From: an uncultured Oscillospiraceae bacterium
GTDB lineage: Bacteria; Bacillota; Clostridia; Oscillospirales; Oscillospiraceae
Length of the DNA: 64,000 nt
Direction of reading: 5' to 3'
Assembly: GCA_934597125.1 (NCBI GenBank)
Contig: CAKTQM010000003.1
Location: 1 to 64,000 of the forward strand
The notes beneath the pieces are model-generated. The model was not told where the DNA came from. It ran no database searches and saw nothing but the letters and a program-made list of their open reading frames with translations. Position 1 is the first letter of the stretch; every line of letters starts with the position of its first letter. The translations under genes were made by a program, and so were the position numbers. This document shows, one piece after another, positions 7,510 to 15,272 of this stretch.

Positions 7510-10500
7510 TTACTGGCCGCGCTTCTTGCCGAACCAGGCCATGCCGGTGGCGCTCAGCAGTGCGGCGGCGGCGTACAGGGTGATGCCCATGTCGCCGGTA
7601 TCGCCGGACTTGACGTTCTTGCCGGTGTTGGCCGTGTTGGCGTCATTGCCGCCGTTGGTGGTTGCGCTGGGATAGCGGCGGAACGGCCGGTCGTTGTTCT
7701 TGTTGCCGTTGTTGCCGTTGTTGCCGTTATTATTGTTGTTATTGTTGTTGTTATTGTTATTATTATTGTTGTTGTCCTCGGCGTCGGCCTCCACGGTCAG
7801 CACCAGAACGGCGGTGGCGGACTTATAGTCTGCGGTGCCCACGGCCCGCACCACAATGTCCGCGGTGCCCTTCTTCAACAGCTTGACGGTGATGGTCTTG
7901 GCGTTCTCGTCCATCGTCACAGTGGCCACGGAGGGATCGCTGCTCTCCGCCGTCACCCTGCCGTTGCCGTGGTAGGTATAGGTGATGGTCTGCGTCTCGC
8001 CCTTCTTGGCCGTCAGGGTGGACTTCTCCAGCACCAGAAGGCCGCTGCTGCGCATGGTGACATTGACGGTGACGCTCTTGGTGGCGCCCTCGTGGTTGTC
8101 GTCGCCCGCGTCGATGACGGTGAAGGTATAGATCTTGTTGCTGTCCGGCACATCGGCGCTGTAGGTGCCGTCGTTGTTGTTGACGATCTCGATGGATGTG
8201 TCGCTGCACGTCACGGCGGGGACCACCGCGCGGCTGACGGTCAGCGTCACTTTGCTGTTGCCCTTCGCGGTGGCAGGAGCGTCGATCTGCAATGCGCTGG
8301 GGACCTTCTTGATCTCGTACTTGAAGTCGATGGTCACATTATTTGCCATGACGACCGGCGTACCGGCAGCGCCGTTATCCAGCGTGACAGGAGCGCTGGA
8401 CATGCTGGGCTTCAGCGCGGGAGCGGCATCGCCATTTTCACCCTCGGCCTTGGCGGGCACATCGTTTTCGGTCTCGTTTTCGGTCTCGGTGTCAACGTTG
8501 GCGTCCACTTCCGCGTCGGCGTTGGCATTGGTGTCCTCGTCAGCGTCGGCAGCCGCGTCGGCATCGCCCTCGGTGTCGGCGTCAGCAGCCGCAGCGGCAT
8601 CGTCCACCACCACGGGGGCGGGGGCGACGGCGGCGTTGCCGGTGGCCTCATCGCCGGTGACAACGTTGGTCAGCGTCACCACGCCGGTGTAGAGACCGGC
8701 ATTGATGCCATTCTCAGCGGGGGTAACGGTGTAGTCCGTCCCTTCGGTCAGCTCAACACTCTCATTATTCTCTGTCTTCATCACGGTAACGCTGGGGGTC
8801 TGCTGTTTGCCGCTATAGACCAGCGGCACATTGCAGGAGACGGTATACACCGCATTGCCCACCTTCTTGCCCCACTGGGCGTACAGCTTGGTGATGGGCT
8901 GGTTGGTGGTCTTCAGATATTGGTCGGGCTGATAGCTGTCTCCGCTGCCGTCCACCGCAGTGTTCCAGCCGGTGAAGGTGTAGCCGTCACGGGTAGGAGT
9001 GGTACCGGGAATCTTCACTTCTTCCTGCGGCAGATTCACTATTTCCTCATCATCGTCCAAACCGGGAGCAACATAGCTCTTGATCGCGGTCACATCGCCT
9101 GTACCGCCGTTGACGTCAAAGGAGCAATCCGCTTTATAAACGGCGTAAACTGTAGTGGAGGTGCCGTTAATAGAGTTGCTGTCTCCCTTAACGCCCGTCT
9201 GCGTGTACCAGCCAAGCCCCGCAAATCCGTTATACGGCGCCAATACAATGCCGTATGCATCTTTTTTGTCGGTATGAAGTATACTGTTCAGAACTTCACC
9301 ATGTTTAACCGTGGCCTTAAAAAAGCCGTCATTATCCCCAAAATTATATTCAAACTTCGTAAGTCCATTACCTACAATCGTCCGCAGATTATCGCATTCA
9401 TTGAAGCCAAAGCCCTCAACGGCGGTACAGCTATCCGGAAGCTCAATACTCTTAAGACTCTTACATTTGGTAAAAGGATGTGCATACGCAATTTTTTCTA
9501 ATTGACTTCCTGGCGCAAACGTAACCTCTTCCAGTGCGGTGCAGCCATTGAATGTACTGCCGGGAATTTCTTTTATACCTGCACCAATAACTACGCTTTT
9601 CAGATTTGTAGAGGTTCTGAAAACACTGGTACCCATTTTTTCCACACTGTCGGGAATCACAATGCTCTCCAAGTAGTTCATATCACAAAACGTGAAGTCG
9701 GTAAATTCTTTCACGTTACTTTCTGCCGCAAAGGTTACTTTTTTGACATTGGATCTAAAGAATAGCTTATCCAGTTTAGTAATATGTTTACCGATGACTA
9801 CTTCTTCTACATTGGCACCATACAGCCAGTTGGTGGGCATTTCCGCCATATTCATATTGAGCACCAGCTTCTGTACCTTTGCATTGTTCACAAGCTGCGA
9901 TTCAATTTCCGTTACACTCTCCGGCAGCACGATCTCGGGGATCTCGGCACCCTGGAATGCATACTCACCGATGGTCTTTACGCTGCCAAGGTCAATACGG
10001 TTAAATTTGGCATTCTGAAACGCGCCGCCTATAATGGTTTCCACCGAGGCGGGCACCGTATAGCTGTTCACCGTTTCACCGCTGGGGAAATAGCGCACCA
10101 GCGTCTTTTTATCGCTGGTGAACAGCACATTGTCCTCCATCACAAAAGAGGTATTGCCTTCCGCCAGCGTCACAATCATCTCCGCGCCAAACGCACGCTT
10201 GCCGATTTTCGTCACAGATGCGGGAATGCTGATCGTTGATCTGTGCAAATTACGGTTGAACGCAACATCACCGATACCAGTTATCCCTTCTTTCACGATG
10301 ACCTGGGTAATTTGGGAGCCATACCCCTTCCCGTTCTCGTCCCGCGCAGCCCAGTTTCCGGCGCTTGCCTGCCCCGGCTCGTCCATGATATCGCCCTTAC
10401 CGGAAATCGTCAGCGTATAAGCAGGCAGTATAACGCCTGTCTCATTACCATTTTCATCTTTCTCCGCCACTTTTCCGCCGTTCTTCGTCAGCTTCCATGT

Positions 10501-10656
10501 GACGCTGCCGCGGCCGCCCTCGTTGGTCTCCGCGCCGCAGGTGCCCTCGGTGGGGCCGGTGGCGCCAACGGCCGTTTTTATTGCCCACGCCGCGCTGCAC
10601 AAACTCAGCGTCATGACCAGCGCAAGCAATATGCTTATGACTCTCTTCATGCTCAT
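7510..10656 (-). CDS. BspA-like leucine-rich-repeat surface protein
   Basis: A 1048-residue secreted protein. In order: signal peptide (about 1-25, ending SAAWA), a beta-rich N-terminal region, BspA/LRR_5-type leucine-rich repeats (about 130-480; recurring pattern IPDSVEKMG.SVF.....LKSVVIG), a Listeria-Bacteroides-type repeat (YTFTGWNTAVDGSG...LYAQW, about 545-600), an Ala/Asp/Glu-rich acidic linker (about 690-750), Ig/Big-like repeats, a run of 16 Asn (about 962-977) and a C-terminal GDTGDMG motif, hydrophobic segment and KKRGQ tail that resembles a sortase signal but lacks LPxTG. It probably mediates adhesion. The LRR part is visibly AT-richer than the tail. The ATG at 10656 has GGAG upstream. 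Confidence 0.9.
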   Translation of the reverse strand: MSMKRVISILLALVMTLSLCSAAWAIKTAVGATGPTEGTCGAETNEGGRGSVTWKLTKNGGKVAEKDENGNETGVILPAYTLTISGKGDIMDEPGQASAGNWAARDENGKGYGSQITQVIVKEGITGIGDVAFNRNLHRSTISIPASVTKIGKRAFGAEMIVTLAEGNTSFVMEDNVLFTSDKKTLVRYFPSGETVNSYTVPASVETIIGGAFQNAKFNRIDLGSVKTIGEYAFQGAEIPEIVLPESVTEIESQLVNNAKVQKLVLNMNMAEMPTNWLYGANVEEVVIGKHITKLDKLFFRSNVKKVTFAAESNVKEFTDFTFCDMNYLESIVIPDSVEKMGTSVFRTSTNLKSVVIGAGIKEIPGSTFNGCTALEEVTFAPGSQLEKIAYAHPFTKCKSLKSIELPDSCTAVEGFGFNECDNLRTIVGNGLTKFEYNFGDNDGFFKATVKHGEVLNSILHTDKKDAYGIVLAPYNGFAGLGWYTQTGVKGDSNSINGTSTTVYAVYKADCSFDVNGGTGDVTAIKSYVAPGLDDDEEIVNLPQEEVKIPGTTPTRDGYTFTGWNTAVDGSGDSYQPDQYLKTTNQPITKLYAQWGKKVGNAVYTVSCNVPLVYSGKQQTPSVTVMKTENNESVELTEGTDYTVTPAENGINAGLYTGVVTLTNVVTGDEATGNAAVAPAPVVVDDAAAAADADTEGDADAAADADEDTNANADAEVDANVDTETENETENDVPAKAEGENGDAAPALKPSMSSAPVTLDNGAAGTPVVMANNVTIDFKYEIKKVPSALQIDAPATAKGNSKVTLTVSRAVVPAVTCSDTSIEIVNNNDGTYSADVPDSNKIYTFTVIDAGDDNHEGATKSVTVNVTMRSSGLLVLEKSTLTAKKGETQTITYTYHGNGRVTAESSDPSVATVTMDENAKTITVKLLKKGTADIVVRAVGTADYKSATAVLVLTVEADAEDNNNNNNNNNNNNNNNNGNNGNNGNKNNDRPFRRYPSATTNGGNDANTANTGKNVKSGDTGDMGITLYAAAALLSATGMAWFGKKRGQ
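7726..7773 (-). repeat. Poly-asparagine codon run (AAC/AAT)
   Basis: Sixteen consecutive Asn codons, mixed AAC and AAT, followed on the protein side by GNNGNNGN. It is a trinucleotide microsatellite inside the surface-protein gene, just before the C-terminal anchor. Confidence 0.9.
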
Positions 10657-10688
10657 TCTCCTTCGCTTTTCAAAATTTTGGAATGGTG

Positions 10689-10730
10689 TTTTCGCTGCTA
10701 TAGCAGCGAAAATGGCCCATGGGCCATTTT
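10689..10730 (-). promoter_or_regulatory. Tandem overlapping palindromes in the surface-protein leader
   Basis: Two perfect palindromes, 10709-10730 (22 nt, centre CCATGG) and 10689-10712 (24 nt, centre CTATAG), share four bases. Both lie in the 5' leader between the promoter and the ribosome binding site, so they would form two consecutive RNA hairpins. There is no T-tract after them, so they are not a terminator. Confidence 0.75.
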
Positions 10731-10742
10731 TTACACAATATC

Positions 10743-10751
10743 ATTATAGCA
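10743..10751 (-). promoter_or_regulatory. Extended -10 promoter of the BspA-like gene
   Basis: Minus strand TGC followed by a perfect TATAAT (10748-10743); the -35 region is weak. The +1 would fall just before the first leader palindrome. Confidence 0.6.
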
Positions 10752-10825
10752 TACAGCCGCAGAAAGTCACGTTTTTTCCGGAAATTCGAGAAGATTCAGC
10801 GCTTTGCACAATGCGTTTCCCGATT

Positions 10826-11155
10826 TCATTGTGCTGTTTGACGAAAAACTTCGACATTTTCCGCCGTCACCGCCCACTCCGCCGCCTGAGGCAGCAATTC
10901 CCTTAGCGTCTCCGGCGCGGCGGCAAGGCCCTGCTTCTGCCGGTGGGACAGGTGTTTTTTGATGGCGTACTCCAGCCGCGCCGCCGTTACCTTGTCGCCG
11001 CAGCGCCACACCGCCGCGATCTCCTCCGGCGGGCAGGCGCGGGTGAACTTCGCCCCCTTCCCCGCCACATGCGTCCGGAACCGCCGCGCCACATCCACCG
11101 CCAGCCCCGTATAAAACACCCCGCCCCGACACCGGAGCATATAGACGTAATACAT
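10826..11155 (-). CDS. GIY-YIG domain nuclease-family protein
   Basis: A 109-residue protein that begins MYYVYMLRCRGGVFYTG, the GIY-YIG core of UPF0213/YazA-type small endonuclease-like proteins. RRFRTHVAGKGAKFTR supplies the conserved Arg and His, and LEYAIKKHLSHRQK the expected glutamate helix. Its role is unproven; relatives are linked to DNA repair. The ATG at 11155 follows GGAAGGAG at 8-nt spacing. A longer in-frame extension has no ribosome binding site. Confidence 0.9.
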   Translation of the reverse strand: MYYVYMLRCRGGVFYTGLAVDVARRFRTHVAGKGAKFTRACPPEEIAAVWRCGDKVTAARLEYAIKKHLSHRQKQGLAAAPETLRELLPQAAEWAVTAENVEVFRQTAQ

Positions 11156-11223
11156 GCGCCGCTCTCCTTCCTGCCCCGCTTTTCTTGTTGACAACATATC
11201 AACCATATGCTACACTTGTTCTT

Positions 11224-11528
11224 GCAAGGGTATTACATAACAAAGCGGGGCGTCGGCACGTAAAGAAAACATGCCGGTGGCATGTTTTTAGTGCCGATCT
11301 CGGCGGCTATGCCGCCGTAGCCTCTGTCTTGATTTTGAAGGTACTATCTTGCGAGCTCCGTCTTGTATCGAGACGGGGTTTTTCATCTGTTTGGACTTGT
11401 GTTCAGCATTCGAATTAAATGGGAAAACCGCCACTCTGCCAAGTGACGGTTTTCTTAGGTTTATCCTAATATAACAAAAACTTGACGGGTCAAAACCGCT
11501 TCGCAGTAATACCCTTGCTTTTATTATA
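11224..11528. repeat. Family A repeat, long form, with inverted ends (copy A1)
   Basis: This fills most of the 496-bp gap between 11156 and 11651. GCAAGGGTATTAC (11224-11236) and its exact complement (11516-11528) bound the element. Inside are the two family-A hairpins: AAAACATGCC/GGCATGTTTT with outer GGCAC/GTGCC near 11250-11295, and CGGCGGC/GCCGCCG near 11300-11316. A third hairpin of the AAAACCG...CGGTTTT type sits near 11424-11456. It aligns with 26684-26945 over most of its length. No coding capacity was recognised. Confidence 0.8.
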
Positions 11529-11651
11529 CCGATATAGAAAGAATTGTCAAGGGGGTACTTTCCCGCCATCCCATTCTACCGGAAATGCCTTGCAATTACA
11601 ACAGGAATATGGTAAAATTTATGGTTGAAATCCCATCATAAGGAGCCATTT

Positions 11652-12431
11652 ATGGAGCTTTTTGACTATTATCTCCGCTATATGACCGAGCTGCTGGAGG
11701 GCAAGCGCCCCGCGCCGGAGGGCGTCACCCTGACGGCGGAGGACGAGGAGGGCCGCACCCGCCAGCTGGCGGAGCAGCTGTCCGCCATGGGGGCGGCGGA
11801 CTTTGTCCGCGCCTGCGCCGCCCAGGACGGCGAGACTCTGCCGGAGCGCCTGTTTGACGGCGACAACGGCATGGCGGGCTTCGAGGCGTTTCTGAAAAAC
11901 GCCCAACAGCCGGACGCCCCCGAACCCGAACCGCCCGCCGACGAGCCCGACCCCGACGCGGGCAAGCACGCCTTTGAGGTGTTTCTGGACTGCATCGCCA
12001 TGGACGACGGGCTGGTGCAGTACCTGATCGACGTTTTGAAGCGCCGCGACTGGCGGGAGTTTTTCAAGCTCAGCCAGATCACCACCAAGCTGGATCTGGA
12101 CCCCGAGGAGTTCCTCTACTGGCTGGGCCATCGGGAGGACTACGCCGACGACGAGGAGCGGGCCTGCGCCGTCATAATGGACGGCTGTCTGGAGCGGCTG
12201 ATGAACGAGGGCAGGCTGGAGCTGGCGGCGGCGCTGCTGAGCGGCGACCAGACCACCTTTGACCGCTTCCGCTGCGAAGCGCCGGAGCTGGTGCATCTGC
12301 CCCAGGCCACCTACCAGTGGTTCGCCAAAAACTATCTGGATCGGGACTATCCCATTCGGGCACTGATGAAATGGAACGGCGTCACCTTCCCCGAAGGCCG
12401 CCAGCAAGGAGCGGAAAATGACTACCAATGA
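11652..12431 (+). CDS. Acidic cytoplasmic protein, unknown function
   Basis: A 259-residue, strongly acidic protein without signal peptide or membrane segment. A Pro/Glu/Asp linker (about residues 88-105, PEPEPPADEPDPD) separates two helical halves. The second half contains LVQYLIDVLKRRDWREFFKLSQI and looks all-alpha. No family is recognised. The ATG at 11652 follows AAGGAG. The stop overlaps the start of the next gene by 14 bases, so it is translationally coupled to the Met-gamma-lyase-like enzyme and probably acts with it or is co-regulated. Confidence 0.8.
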   Translation: MELFDYYLRYMTELLEGKRPAPEGVTLTAEDEEGRTRQLAEQLSAMGAADFVRACAAQDGETLPERLFDGDNGMAGFEAFLKNAQQPDAPEPEPPADEPDPDAGKHAFEVFLDCIAMDDGLVQYLIDVLKRRDWREFFKLSQITTKLDLDPEEFLYWLGHREDYADDEERACAVIMDGCLERLMNEGRLELAAALLSGDQTTFDRFRCEAPELVHLPQATYQWFAKNYLDRDYPIRALMKWNGVTFPEGRQQGAENDYQ

Positions 12432-13698
12432 ACTGTACGCCCAGCTGGGCGTTTCCCGGAAGGTACTGGATTTCGGCGCGGCGGTGCTGGCGGAGATCGC
12501 CCCCCAATTCGCCCACATCGACGCCGTGGCGGAGCACAATCAGGCCAAGGTACTCCGCGCCATGCAGGAAAACCGGCTGGCCGCCATGCACTTCAACCCC
12601 TCCACCGGCTACGGCTATGACGACGACGGACGGGATAATTTAGAGCGCATCTACGCCCACATCTTCGGCACGGAGGCGGCGCTGGTGCGGCCCCAGATCA
12701 CCTGCGGCACCCACGCGCTGGCGCTGGCACTGTCGGCCAATCTGCTGCCGGGGGACGAGCTGCTCTCCCCCGTGGGAGCGCCCTACGACACGCTGGCGGG
12801 CGTCATCGGCACCCGTCCCACCCCCGGCTCTCTGGCGGAATACGGCGTCAGCTACCGGCAGGTGGAGCTGCTGCCGGACGGCAGCTTTGACTACGACGGC
12901 ATCCGCGCCGCCATCAACGACAAGACCAAGCTCATCACCATCCAGCGCTCCAAGGGCTACGCCACCCGCCCCAGCTATTCCGTGGCCCAGATCGGCGAAC
13001 TGATCGCCTTCTGCAAGCAGTGCAAGCCGGACGTGATCTGCATGGTGGACAACTGCTACGGCGAGTTCGTGGAGACGGACGAGCCCACCAACGTGGGGGC
13101 CGATATGGCCGTGGGCAGTCTCATCAAGAACCTGGGCGGCGGTCTGGCTCCCACCGGCGGCTACATCTGCGGCCGTCAGGAGCTGATCGACCGCTGCGCC
13201 TATCGCCTGACCGCCCCGGGGCTGGGGCGCGAGGTGGGCGCGAATCTGGGTGTGCTGCCCGCCTTTTATCAGGGGCTGTTTCTGGCTCCCACGGTGGTGT
13301 CCTCCGCCGTGAAGGGGGCGGTGTTCGCCGCCGCCTGCTATGAAAAGCTGGGCTTCCGGGTGGTGCCCTCCTCCCGCGAGACGCGGCGGGACATCATTCA
13401 GGCGGTGGAGCTGAAAAGCCGCGCGGGCATGGTGGCCTTCTGCAAGGGCATTCAGGCCGCCGCGCCGGTGGACAGCTATGTGACGCCGGAACCCTGGGCC
13501 ATGCCCGGGTACGAGGACGAGGTCATCATGGCGGCGGGCGCCTTTATTCAGGGCGCGTCCATCGAGCTGAGCGCCGACGGCCCCATCCGTGAGCCCTACG
13601 CCGTGTACTTTCAGGGCGGCCTGACCTGGTATCACGCCAAGCTGGGCATCCTGATGAGCCTGCAGAACACGCTGGACGCGGGATTGATCGAACTGTAA
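12418..13698 (+). CDS. Methionine gamma-lyase / aluminium-resistance family PLP enzyme
   Basis: A 426-residue fold-type I PLP enzyme of the Met_gamma_lyase family (Bacillus YnbB, 'aluminum resistance protein'). Family signatures are STGYGYDDDGRDNLERIYAHIFG near residue 62, PQITCGTHA near 92, CMVDNCYGEFVE near 205, where the Asp should bind the PLP nitrogen, and SLIKNLGGGLAPTGGYICG near 233, where the Lys should form the Schiff base. The reaction in vivo is unproven; the fold suggests C-S lyase activity. In Bacillus ynbB lies upstream of glnR, which is not the case here. The ATG at 12418 lies within the previous gene. Confidence 0.92.
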   Translation: MTTNELYAQLGVSRKVLDFGAAVLAEIAPQFAHIDAVAEHNQAKVLRAMQENRLAAMHFNPSTGYGYDDDGRDNLERIYAHIFGTEAALVRPQITCGTHALALALSANLLPGDELLSPVGAPYDTLAGVIGTRPTPGSLAEYGVSYRQVELLPDGSFDYDGIRAAINDKTKLITIQRSKGYATRPSYSVAQIGELIAFCKQCKPDVICMVDNCYGEFVETDEPTNVGADMAVGSLIKNLGGGLAPTGGYICGRQELIDRCAYRLTAPGLGREVGANLGVLPAFYQGLFLAPTVVSSAVKGAVFAAACYEKLGFRVVPSSRETRRDIIQAVELKSRAGMVAFCKGIQAAAPVDSYVTPEPWAMPGYEDEVIMAAGAFIQGASIELSADGPIREPYAVYFQGGLTWYHAKLGILMSLQNTLDAGLIEL

Positions 13699-13702
13699 GA
13701 AG

Positions 13703-13735
13703 AAACGCCTCCCCCTTGCAAGGGGGAGGCGTTTG
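13703..13735 (+). terminator. Terminator after the Met-gamma-lyase-like gene
   Basis: A perfect stem AAACGCCTCCCCC / GGGGGAGGCGTTT with a short TTGCA loop, 5 bases after the stop codon. Confidence 0.85.
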
Positions 13736-13811
13736 CCTGTTATTCGCTTTCCCTGTCAGCGAGACGGCAAAGGGGGCAGGGCCCCAAAGTGCCTCACGAT
13801 GGCGCGGCGGC

Positions 13812-15272
13812 TCAATAATTCTCCTCGATCAGACACAGGATCTCCGGCTTGAGGGAGAGCATGCGGCAGATGTTGAGGGCGTCGCGGGGACAGTCGGACT
13901 TGCCCTCCACGCGGTAAAGACCGTAATTCATATGGCGGGCGATGACAGTGACGCCATCCTCGTGGGTGGCGGACAGCTCGCGGCGGATCTGCTCGGGATC
14001 CACGTCACGCAGGCCGATGATCTGGTAATGGTCGTTGGCGCACTCGGCCACCTTATCGTAGTGGGTAGTCAGCAGGGAGATGGCGTTGACACCGTTCAGG
14101 TATTTCGTCACGGCCTGAACGATCACCGCGCCCTCGTCGGGGTTGGTGCCGCGGGCGAATTCGTCCAGCAGGAACAGGGCGTAGCCCTGCTCCACCTCAG
14201 ACAGCGCCTTTTGGAACTGGACGATCTCGGAGCCGAAGCCGGACAGGCCGGACTGGATGGACTGGAGGTCGTCGAAGAGCATTTTCACGCTGTGGAACAG
14301 GGGCATTTTCGCCGTTTTGGCGCAGACCAAAAAGCCCGCCTGCAGCAGCAGGACGTTGAGGGCCACGGTCTTCATAGCCACAGACTTGCCGCCCATATTG
14401 GCGCCGGTGATGACGGTGGCGCCCCGATCCAGAGCGATGGAGACGGGAACAAAGGCACGGCCCTGCTGGCTCAGCAGATCCACCAGCTCGGGGTTCACCA
14501 TGTCCTCCAGCACCAGCTCACCATCGGTAAGCTGCGGCAGCGTGCCGCCGTAGCGGACGGCAAACAGCGCCTTCTGCACCATAAAATCCAGGCAGCCCAG
14601 CGTGTCGGCGTCGGCCAGCAGGTCATCCACCATGGGAGCCAGCTGCGCGCCCATGGCGCGGCGCACTTTCAGCTCCTCGCTCTCCTCCTCGGCGCAGATG
14701 CGGGTGCGCTGAAGGCGCAGCTCGCCCTTTTCGGCGTCGCTTTGGGCGTGGAAAAGCCGCTCCTCAATCTTCTTTTTGGCAGCGCGGACGGCCTTGAGGG
14801 TGTCGGTGGCGCTGTCGGGGATGTAGAAGCCGCGGCTGCCGGTGTTCTGGGGATCCAGAATCGCCAGTGCAGCGGCGGGATCGTGAAGGGCCACGTCCTT
14901 CAGGCCCGCCGCTTCGTTGATGGTCTCCAGCAAGGGGCGGATATCCCGCAGACGCTGGAGGTAGCCCTTGATCTCAAACAGCTCCACGTGGTCGGGCACC
15001 TCGCCGTTCTGGCAGCGGCGCAGGGAGTTGCGGATGTCCTTGATCTGACACAGCAGGGTCATCAGGCGGTTAAAGACGTCCTTGAGCTCCCCGTCGTGGT
15101 CGGCCAGCGCCTTCACGTTATATAATTCCGTCTCCAGCGCCTCCCGCTCGTCAGGGGCGTAGAACCGCAGGCGGCGGATGCGCTCCAGCCCGAAGGGGGA
15201 GCAGCCGTGCAGGGTCTCCAGCGCGTATTGCAGGCCGATCTTGACCTTTTCGTCAAAGGATATGGTGATCAT
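13812..15272 (-). CDS. MutS-related ATPase, KamC-like aminomutase reactivase
   Basis: A 486-residue protein with a central helical lever region and a C-terminal MutS domain V ATPase: Walker A TGANMGGKS near residue 290, Walker B LFLLDEFARGTNPDEG near 370, and LLTTHYD near 405. It lacks the MutS mismatch-binding N-terminus, so it is not a mismatch-repair MutS. Size and partner gene match KamC, the ATPase subunit of the lysine 5,6-aminomutase reactivating factor of amino-acid-fermenting Clostridia. It starts inside the stop of the preceding gene (ATGA), with GGAGGA upstream. No aminomutase gene is in the window, so the target enzyme is inferred. Confidence 0.82.
   Translation of the reverse strand: MITISFDEKVKIGLQYALETLHGCSPFGLERIRRLRFYAPDEREALETELYNVKALADHDGELKDVFNRLMTLLCQIKDIRNSLRRCQNGEVPDHVELFEIKGYLQRLRDIRPLLETINEAAGLKDVALHDPAAALAILDPQNTGSRGFYIPDSATDTLKAVRAAKKKIEERLFHAQSDAEKGELRLQRTRICAEEESEELKVRRAMGAQLAPMVDDLLADADTLGCLDFMVQKALFAVRYGGTLPQLTDGELVLEDMVNPELVDLLSQQGRAFVPVSIALDRGATVITGANMGGKSVAMKTVALNVLLLQAGFLVCAKTAKMPLFHSVKMLFDDLQSIQSGLSGFGSEIVQFQKALSEVEQGYALFLLDEFARGTNPDEGAVIVQAVTKYLNGVNAISLLTTHYDKVAECANDHYQIIGLRDVDPEQIRRELSATHEDGVTVIARHMNYGLYRVEGKSDCPRDALNICRMLSLKPEILCLIEENY

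Noticed and set aside
7495..9501. A 668-codon open frame on the plus strand, antisense to the BspA-like gene
   Set aside because: It is low-complexity, rich in Gly/Val/His, has no ribosome binding site, and mirrors a high-GC coding gene on the other strand. It is a shadow frame.
13716..15125. A 469-codon plus-strand open frame across the KamC-like gene
   Set aside because: Same pattern of antisense shadow (Gly/His/Gln/Leu-rich, no homology, no start signal). The minus-strand MutS-type ATPase has all motifs.
13812..15272. Annotation as DNA mismatch-repair MutS
   Set aside because: The mismatch-binding and connector domains are missing, and the coupled P-loop partner points to a KamB/KamC-type reactivase.
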